From: Candidatus Sodaliphilus fimicaballi
Lineage (GTDB): Bacteria; Bacteroidota; Bacteroidia; Bacteroidales; Muribaculaceae
Reading direction: 5' to 3'
Length of the DNA: 7,570 nt
NCBI GenBank assembly: GCA_018065165.1
Contig: JAGHTV010000301.1
Location: 1-7,570 of the forward strand
The stretch's first letter is position 1; the number at the start of each line of letters is the position of its first letter. This document shows, in pieces, positions 1 to 4,290 of this stretch. The notes below the pieces were generated by a model. The model saw nothing but the letters and a program-made list of their open reading frames with translations, made no database searches and was not told where the DNA came from. Both the position numbers and the translations under genes were made by a program.

Positions 1-74
1 GGAAGGTCGGGTAGTGACTTTATTGCACTGATTTTAAGGAGCTTCTCGGCCAGTAATAAGTCTAATTGTTTCAT
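1..74 (-). CDS. pyrE: Orotate phosphoribosyltransferase, N-terminal fragment (gene runs off the left edge)
   Basis: Only the first 24 codons are inside the window. Read on the minus strand from the ATG at 74-72, they give a peptide starting MKQLDLLLAEKLLKISAIK, with the frame open to the edge. This resembles the N-terminus of Bacteroidales PyrE, where a leucine-rich first helix and an AEKLLKI-x-AIKL stretch precede the PFTWASG segment; that segment would lie outside the window. PyrE joins orotate to PRPP to give OMP in cytosolic pyrimidine synthesis. A well-formed promoter lies about 35 bp upstream, which supports a real gene start. It follows prmC on the same strand after a 108-bp gap. The name rests on remembered family sequence over a short stretch and cannot be confirmed without the rest of the gene. 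That a coding region starts here is more certain than the name. Confidence 0.68.
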   Translation of the reverse strand, partial: MKQLDLLLAEKLLKISAIKSLPDL

Positions 75-106
75 GACAGGTAAAGTTTTAGATGTGTTTA
101 GTTTTT

Positions 107-138
107 GCAAAGGTACAAAAAACAATTCTTACATGAAA
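107..138 (-). promoter_or_regulatory. Bacteroidota-type promoter for the leftward pyrE-like gene
   Basis: On the minus strand there is TACCTTTGC (115-107), an exact match to the Bacteroidota -7 consensus TAnnTTTG. Nineteen bases upstream is TTTC (138-135), one mismatch from the -33 element TTTG and within the usual 19-21 bp spacing. The predicted transcription start is near position 100, leaving a leader of about 25 nt before the ATG at 74. This would let pyrE be expressed independently of prmC. Confidence 0.65.
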
Positions 139-182
139 GAGTAGGGGCTTTCAATTTCCCCATTTTGTATATTTTAACCCTA

Positions 183-1034
183 TTATCGACGCCACACAGC
201 CTTTACAAATCGCTCGTTGCCATAGCTGTCGGTTATCACGCTCACGTCGTCATAGCCCATGGCTTTAAGCATTGCTGCAGTCTCGCTTCCATAGAGGCGA
301 TTTATCTCAAAATATAGTCTTCCTCCTGGCTTTAATGCAAGCGAGGCTTCTTGTGAAATTTGCTTGTAAAAAAGCAATGGGTTTTCGTCAGGAACAAATA
401 GGGCTTGAGCGGGTTCGTAGTCAAGCACATTTGGCTCCATTTGGGCTTTTTCGCTCTCGCACACATAGGGTGGATTGCTCACCACTATGTCGAGCGACTC
501 GCGTTGCATGGGCCATGGTTTTAGGGCGTCGGCGTTAACGAATCTTACCTGCGCTTTAATTGATTTGGCGTTGGTTTGTGCTACCGCAAGGGCTTCGGCC
601 GAGATGTCGAAGGCTGTAACACGAGCAAACTTTAATGCCATCGCCAGCGATATTGCAATGCAGCCGCTGCCAGTGCCCACGTCAAGTACATTGAGGTCGG
701 TTGCAGGATTCTCATCAACGATCATGTCTACCAGTTGTTCGGTCTCGGGACGCGGAATGAGTGTAGCAGGGGTTACTGTAAAATCGTGCCCGTAGAAATG
801 TGCCGTGCCTAGCACATATTGCACAGGCTCGTTGCGATTGAGTCGTGAGGCTATCTCGGCAAGTCGTGACTCAACAAACTCAGGTACATCATGGTCGCCA
901 CGCAGTATGATGTCAACAGGCTCGTAATTTAGCACATGCTTGATGACCATACGCACTATTGCACTCTTCTCGCCGCTGTCAAGATTGGCGTTGAGGCTGC
1001 CCTTGAAAAATGATATTGCTTCGTTAACCGTCAT
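183..1034 (-). CDS. prmC: Peptide chain release factor N5-glutamine methyltransferase PrmC (HemK)
   Basis: PrmC is a cytosolic enzyme that uses S-adenosylmethionine to methylate the glutamine of the GGQ motif in release factors RF1 and RF2, which makes peptide release efficient. The 283-residue product has the family's usual length and order. A helical N-terminal release-factor-binding domain (about 1-75) ends in QYVLG (72-76). Next comes the hallmark IPRPET stretch (93-97), then the SAM-binding loop DVGTGSG (118-124), an acidic residue after the second strand (D143), NADAL (167-171), and the catalytic NPPY (187-190) that contacts the substrate glutamine. The C-terminus has the expected FEIN (242-245) and a DSYGNERFV-type ending. 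The start at 1034 fits the family's N-terminus and lies 38 bp downstream of a TAACTTTG box. No Shine-Dalgarno is visible. The gene is divergent from the plus-strand envelope operon and shows no truncation or missing motif. Confidence 0.97.
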   Translation of the reverse strand: MTVNEAISFFKGSLNANLDSGEKSAIVRMVIKHVLNYEPVDIILRGDHDVPEFVESRLAEIASRLNRNEPVQYVLGTAHFYGHDFTVTPATLIPRPETEQLVDMIVDENPATDLNVLDVGTGSGCIAISLAMALKFARVTAFDISAEALAVAQTNAKSIKAQVRFVNADALKPWPMQRESLDIVVSNPPYVCESEKAQMEPNVLDYEPAQALFVPDENPLLFYKQISQEASLALKPGGRLYFEINRLYGSETAAMLKAMGYDDVSVITDSYGNERFVKAVWRR

Positions 1035-1072
1035 GTTGCGATGCGTAGTTTCTTTGGTTGGTTTTGTTGTGC

Positions 1073-1080
1073 CAAAGTTA
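1073..1080 (-). promoter_or_regulatory. Probable -7 box of the prmC promoter
   Basis: TAACTTTG on the minus strand matches the Bacteroidota -7 consensus TAnnTTTG exactly and sits 38 bp upstream of the prmC ATG. No TTTG-like -33 element is found at the normal 19-21 bp spacing. The nearest, a TTTG at 1096-1093, is only 12 bp away. The promoter is therefore weak or depends on another factor. Confidence 0.5.
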
Positions 1081-1084
1081 CGCT

Positions 1085-1151
1085 AAAAAGCCCAAACTCG
1101 TGCATGCCGAGGCGTAAAAAACATCATTTTTGCGTTAAAAAGGTGTAAAAA
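1085..1151. repeat. Helically phased A/T-tracts (candidate curved DNA)
   Basis: Runs of A or T occur at 1085-1089, 1116-1121, 1127-1131 (T), 1137-1141 and 1147-1151. The last four are centred at about 1118.5, 1129, 1139 and 1149, close to one helical turn apart. Three of the A-tracts belong to related units of the form G-Y-G-T-(T)-A-A-A-A-A starting at 1112, 1132 and 1143. In-phase A-tracts are known to bend DNA. A role here is an inference from spacing alone. Confidence 0.45.
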
Positions 1152-1232
1152 TGCATTAATAGTGCTTTATTCTCTTAATTTGTGCTGATTATTTCGCCGT
1201 TAAGTATTAATTTTGTTATGTGAAATTGTGTG

Positions 1233-1249
1233 CACTTATTTTATAAGTG
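1233..1249. promoter_or_regulatory. Perfect inverted repeat upstream of the rightward promoter (candidate operator)
   Basis: CACTTAT-TTT-ATAAGTG is a perfect 7-bp inverted repeat around a 3-bp centre. It lies about 30 bp upstream of the TAACTTTG box at 1280, so its centre falls roughly 50 bp before the predicted transcription start. That is a typical place for an activator or regulator to bind. No regulator gene is present in the window and I do not recognise the motif. Confidence 0.4.
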
Positions 1250-1279
1250 GGTTTAGGCACGATTTCGGTGAAAAATTTG

Positions 1280-1287
1280 TAACTTTG
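1280..1287 (+). promoter_or_regulatory. Probable -7 box driving the DUF6242-DUF6089-uppS-bamA-skp operon
   Basis: TAACTTTG matches the Bacteroidota -7 consensus TAnnTTTG exactly and ends 28 bp before the ATG at 1316, which predicts a short leader of roughly 20-25 nt. It sits inside a near-tandem 8-bp repeat (TTTGTAAC then TTTGTAAG, 1276-1291). The -33 position is poor: TTTA at 1252-1255 is 24 bp away, longer than the usual 19-21. It is the only consensus box I found upstream of the plus-strand genes, so it is the best candidate for the operon promoter. Confidence 0.55.
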
Positions 1288-1315
1288 TAAGTTGAAAATA
1301 AAACATCAGGTTTAG

Positions 1316-2785
1316 ATGAAACATAATAGAACTCTATACTACTTGCTAGTGGCTTTGTTGACTCTGGGAGTCATGTCTTGTAAAGAAACTAAAGAAGATT
1401 CTGATACAACTGTAATTTACAGTACCAGTCCTTCAAGCACACTGGTTACTCGATTTGCCCTAAAACCCAATGTCAAGATTCTTGCCAACCTCGACTCGGT
1501 TAAGTTTACTATCGATCAGGACAAGGGCCTCATCTACAATCCCGACTCTCTACCCATGGGCACAAAGGTCAGCAAGATGCTTGTCACAGTGAGCTTTGGT
1601 TCAACTATTGGTGCTGCCGAGTTTGTAGTTAAGGGTGAGAAGCAAGACACCACCATCAGGTATTCTGATACTTCAACCGACAGCATTGACTTTACCAAAA
1701 ATGTCGTCCTCAATGTCACATCGGCCGATGGTACCAACAAGAAGAGCTATCGCATAATGGTCAATGTACATCAGGAGAATCCCGATACACTCGTATTCCC
1801 CATCACTGCTCGCCGCAACCTGCCTGCTGCAGGCGACGATAACTACGCAGTGGGTATGGCCAAGCTTGGCGACTTGTTCTATACCGTTGTCAACAACAGC
1901 AACGGCCGCTATGTGGGCACTGCTTCAACTCCTGTAGGCCCCTGGACAACTGAGAAGGTTACACTCCCATTTACACCTGTTGAGTCTACTCTCACTGCAA
2001 CTGCCGATGCTCTCTATATGCTCGACGATGCAGGCAACCTGTTCACTTCAACCGATGCCAAGAGTTGGACATCTACCGGTCAGGTATGGAAGTCGATGCT
2101 TGGTGGTTATGTTGACCGTGTTCTGGGTATCTCACAAGTCGATGGCGCTTTGTGCTTCGACGAGTATCCCCGTCGTGCTTCATATGCTCCTAAGGCTGTT
2201 CCCGCCAACTTCCCCGTTAGTGGTTCGTCACAACTCATTATGACTGCCAACGAATGGACCATCAACAACATGGCTCTCCTCGTGGGCGGACGCCTTGCTA
2301 GTGGTGAGGTTACAGGTGCCGCTTGGGGCTACGATGGCAATGTGTGGGGCGAGGTAAGTTATGACAAGGCTTCTACTCGCTTGCCAGCACTTGAGGGTGC
2401 ATCGCTGTTCAGCTACTACACCTATATTGTGGCTAAAGACTTCTCGGTAACAAAGAAAGTCGCATGGCTCGTGATGGGCGGTCGCCTGTCTAACGGCAAA
2501 TACAACCGCTCTACATTCATTTCATATAACCAGGGTATCAACTGGTCGCTTGCACCTACATCACTCTCGCTTCCCGAGTTTATCCCATCAGGATACCATA
2601 CGCTCGCATTTGTTTGCAACGAGACCATCAGCGTAAACAAGGCTCCGGCACGCGTGTCTAAGCCCATCAACGATTGGGATTGCCACTACCTGTATCTTGT
2701 GGGTGGTTATGATGTCAACGACAAGCTCATGAACAATGTGTGGAAGGGTACAATACGCCGCATGGAGTATAAGCCCGTTTATTAA
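1316..2785 (+). CDS. DUF6242-like lipoprotein with probable beta-propeller domain, function unknown
   Basis: This 489-residue exported protein has no known enzymatic role. A signal peptide (1-21) ends in a lipobox-like VMSC, so C22 is the probable lipidation site. The following CKETKEDSD is charged and partly acidic, loosely like the signals that send Bacteroidota lipoproteins to the cell surface. Residues about 40-155 form a beta-rich domain containing NLDSVKFTID and YNPDSLPMGTKVS, which I recognise as the N-terminal part of DUF6242. The rest contains spaced motifs resembling kelch or sialidase-type propeller blades: LVGGRL (322-327), VMGGRLSNGKYN (386-397) and LVGGYDVNDKLMNNVW (461-476), with nearby SWTS and GINW. 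No catalytic residues stand out. It is first in the operon, directly before the DUF6089-like barrel, suggesting an envelope role alongside BamA. The family assignment is from memory of sequence patterns. Confidence 0.8.
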   Translation: MKHNRTLYYLLVALLTLGVMSCKETKEDSDTTVIYSTSPSSTLVTRFALKPNVKILANLDSVKFTIDQDKGLIYNPDSLPMGTKVSKMLVTVSFGSTIGAAEFVVKGEKQDTTIRYSDTSTDSIDFTKNVVLNVTSADGTNKKSYRIMVNVHQENPDTLVFPITARRNLPAAGDDNYAVGMAKLGDLFYTVVNNSNGRYVGTASTPVGPWTTEKVTLPFTPVESTLTATADALYMLDDAGNLFTSTDAKSWTSTGQVWKSMLGGYVDRVLGISQVDGALCFDEYPRRASYAPKAVPANFPVSGSSQLIMTANEWTINNMALLVGGRLASGEVTGAAWGYDGNVWGEVSYDKASTRLPALEGASLFSYYTYIVAKDFSVTKKVAWLVMGGRLSNGKYNRSTFISYNQGINWSLAPTSLSLPEFIPSGYHTLAFVCNETISVNKAPARVSKPINDWDCHYLYLVGGYDVNDKLMNNVWKGTIRRMEYKPVY

Positions 2786-2811
2786 TGAACATTTTTCTCC
2801 GTAACTATAGA

Positions 2812-3477
2812 ATGAAGAAACTCGCACTCATAGCAACCGTCATCGCATTCTTGAGCACGCTGCAAATGCGTGCCCAGGATTACCGTTTTGAGGTAGGTCC
2901 TGCACTGGGTATCTCGGGATATCTGGGCGATGTGAATGATGCCAATATGTACACTCATCCCGGTTTGGTTGCGGGTGGAGTTTTCCGCTATGTACACAAT
3001 AGCCGCTGGGCATTCAAGGGCAACCTTGTGTATGCTGGTATCAGTGGCAACAGTGCCGACATCGACACTAAGTTCCCCGGTGGACCTTATGAGTTCAAGT
3101 CGTCGCTCTTTGACCTGGGTGCTCAAGCCGAGTTCAACTTCTTCCACTTTGGCTCGGGACCTCGTTACAAGAACTATAAACGCATCGCTCCTTATATGAC
3201 ATTGGGCTTGGGTGCAGTTGTCTCTACAGCTGGTGGCACCAATGCCGCATTTGTTCTGCCTATGGGAGTGGGTGTGAAATATAAATTCAAAGATCGCCTC
3301 AATTTGGGGTTTGAGTTTACAATGCGCAAGTCATTTGGTGATAAGATCGACGGTATCACCGACCCGTATGGCGTTCAGCATGGCATTGCCAAGAACACCG
3401 ACTGGTATTCACTTGCAACATTTACGGTTACTTATGAGTTCAGCAAGCGATGCGTCAAGTGTCACTACATTGACTGA
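2812..3477 (+). CDS. DUF6089-like outer-membrane beta-barrel protein
   Basis: The product is 221 residues from this start. MKKLALIATVIAFLSTLQMRAQ is a classic signal peptide, probably cleaved after RAQ or at RA-Q. The mature chain alternates polar and hydrophobic residues in short glycine-rich strands (GPALGISGYLGDV, YMTLGLGAVVS, LPMGVGVKYKF, RLNLGFEFTMRKSFGDKIDGI), consistent with a small outer-membrane barrel of about eight strands. The phrases MGVGVKYK, LNLGFEFTMRK and the D-G-I-x-D-P segment match my memory of the Bacteroidota family DUF6089. A second in-frame ATG at 2785 overlaps the preceding stop (TAATG) and would add MNIFLRNYR. I prefer 2812 because it gives a normal signal peptide. 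The chain ends in a CVKCH motif just before the C-terminus. The function is unknown; its position next to uppS-bamA suggests a link to outer-membrane biogenesis. Confidence 0.82.
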   Translation: MKKLALIATVIAFLSTLQMRAQDYRFEVGPALGISGYLGDVNDANMYTHPGLVAGGVFRYVHNSRWAFKGNLVYAGISGNSADIDTKFPGGPYEFKSSLFDLGAQAEFNFFHFGSGPRYKNYKRIAPYMTLGLGAVVSTAGGTNAAFVLPMGVGVKYKFKDRLNLGFEFTMRKSFGDKIDGITDPYGVQHGIAKNTDWYSLATFTVTYEFSKRCVKCHYID

Positions 3478-3510
3478 TGGTAACCAAGCAATTAAGAATT
3501 TGTTTTGAAT

Positions 3511-4260
3511 ATGTCACTGATAGATAAAATAGACAAGAGCAGGATGCCCAAGCATGTGGCTATCATTATGGATGGCAACGGCCGCTGGGCCAAGGCACAA
3601 GGTCACGAGCGCTCTTATGGTCACGAGAATGGTGTGACCACAGTGCGCAACATTACCGAGATTGCTACCGAGCTGGGCATAGGATACCTCACGCTGTACA
3701 CCTTCTCGACCGAGAACTGGAATCGTCCGCAAACCGAGGTTGACTTGCTCATGAATCTCATCGTTGCATCAATCGAGCAGCAAACACCTGACCTTATAAA
3801 GAACAATGTGCGTCTCACTGCCATTGGCGACATGCAGCGCATGCCCCAGTTTGCACGCGACCGCCTGCTCAAGTGCATCGACGATACTGCCCACTGCACT
3901 GGCCTTGTGCTGTGCTTGGCATTGAGCTACTCATCACGCTGGGAGATTGTCGAGGCATGCAAGTCTATAGCTGGCAAGGTGGCAAGCGGCGAGCTTGCTG
4001 TCGACGCTATCAACGACGATGTGGTAAGTGCACACATGGCTACTTGCGACATGCCCGACCCCGACTTGCTCATTCGCACCGGTGGTGACCTGCGCATCAG
4101 CAACTACCTGTTGTGGCAGATTGCCTATAGCGAGCTCTACTTCACCGACAAGTTCTGGCCCGACTTTACCAAGGACGACCTGTGTGAAGCAATCATCGAC
4201 TATCAGGCCCGGGAGCGGCGCTACGGTAAGACCAGTGAACAAGTAAAAGACCAAAAGTAA
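3511..4260 (+). CDS. uppS: Isoprenyl transferase (undecaprenyl diphosphate synthase)
   Basis: UppS is a cis-prenyltransferase that extends farnesyl diphosphate with isopentenyl diphosphate units to C55 undecaprenyl diphosphate, the carrier lipid for peptidoglycan and surface polysaccharides. It works at the inner face of the cytoplasmic membrane. The 249-residue product has every family signature: [13 protein letters not shown] with the catalytic Mg-binding D21 and pyrophosphate-loop residues through R25 and W26, FSTENW (65-70), [10 protein letters not shown] (137-146), and the C-terminal block from D184 through [10 protein letters not shown] (189-198) to SELYF (207-211), where E208 is the second metal ligand. 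I start at ATG 3511. A TTG six bases upstream would add only two residues, and MSLIDKID gives the expected short N-terminus. It begins 33 bp after the DUF6089-like gene and ends 30 bp before bamA, implying co-transcription. Confidence 0.98.
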   Translation: MSLIDKIDKSRMPKHVAIIMDGNGRWAKAQGHERSYGHENGVTTVRNITEIATELGIGYLTLYTFSTENWNRPQTEVDLLMNLIVASIEQQTPDLIKNNVRLTAIGDMQRMPQFARDRLLKCIDDTAHCTGLVLCLALSYSSRWEIVEACKSIAGKVASGELAVDAINDDVVSAHMATCDMPDPDLLIRTGGDLRISNYLLWQIAYSELYFTDKFWPDFTKDDLCEAIIDYQARERRYGKTSEQVKDQK

Positions 4261-4290
4261 AAGATTAAGACAAAACGATACATAATATAT

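Larger units (their letters stand above)
1035..1315. other. Divergent intergenic control region between prmC and the envelope operon
   Basis: These 281 bp are clearly richer in A and T than the genes on either side. They contain a -7 box for each direction (1073-1080 minus, 1280-1287 plus). A run of A- and T-tracts between 1116 and 1151 is spaced about 10 bp apart, and there is a perfect inverted repeat at 1233-1249. A short hairpin is possible at 1113-1134 (8-bp stem including one G-T pair, 6-nt loop), but it sits between divergent genes and so does not look like a terminator. The only small reading frame I see here (1041-1148, 35 codons) overlaps the prmC promoter and has no coding support. 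Confidence 0.7.

Noticed and set aside
144..161. GGGG/CCCC inverted repeat after prmC as a terminator
   Set aside because: The stem is only 4 bp with a 10-nt loop, and on the prmC strand it lacks a following T-run, so it is too weak to call.
1113..1134. Hairpin with 8-bp AT-rich stem as a terminator
   Set aside because: It sits between two divergent genes, upstream of both, so there is no transcript to terminate. It is better explained as part of the phased A/T-tracts.
1041..1148. Small plus-strand frame of 35 codons in the divergent region
   Set aside because: It overlaps the prmC leader and -7 box, has no promoter or ribosome site of its own, and its Cys- and Lys-rich content follows from the A-tract sequence.
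2782..3147. Minus-strand open frame of 121 codons opposite the DUF6089-like gene
   Set aside because: It is fully antisense to a gene with a signal peptide and barrel pattern, with no promoter or family resemblance.
3478..3510. Possible separate promoter before uppS
   Set aside because: The 33-bp gap is AT-rich but contains no TAnnTTTG box at a usable position, so read-through from upstream is the simpler explanation.
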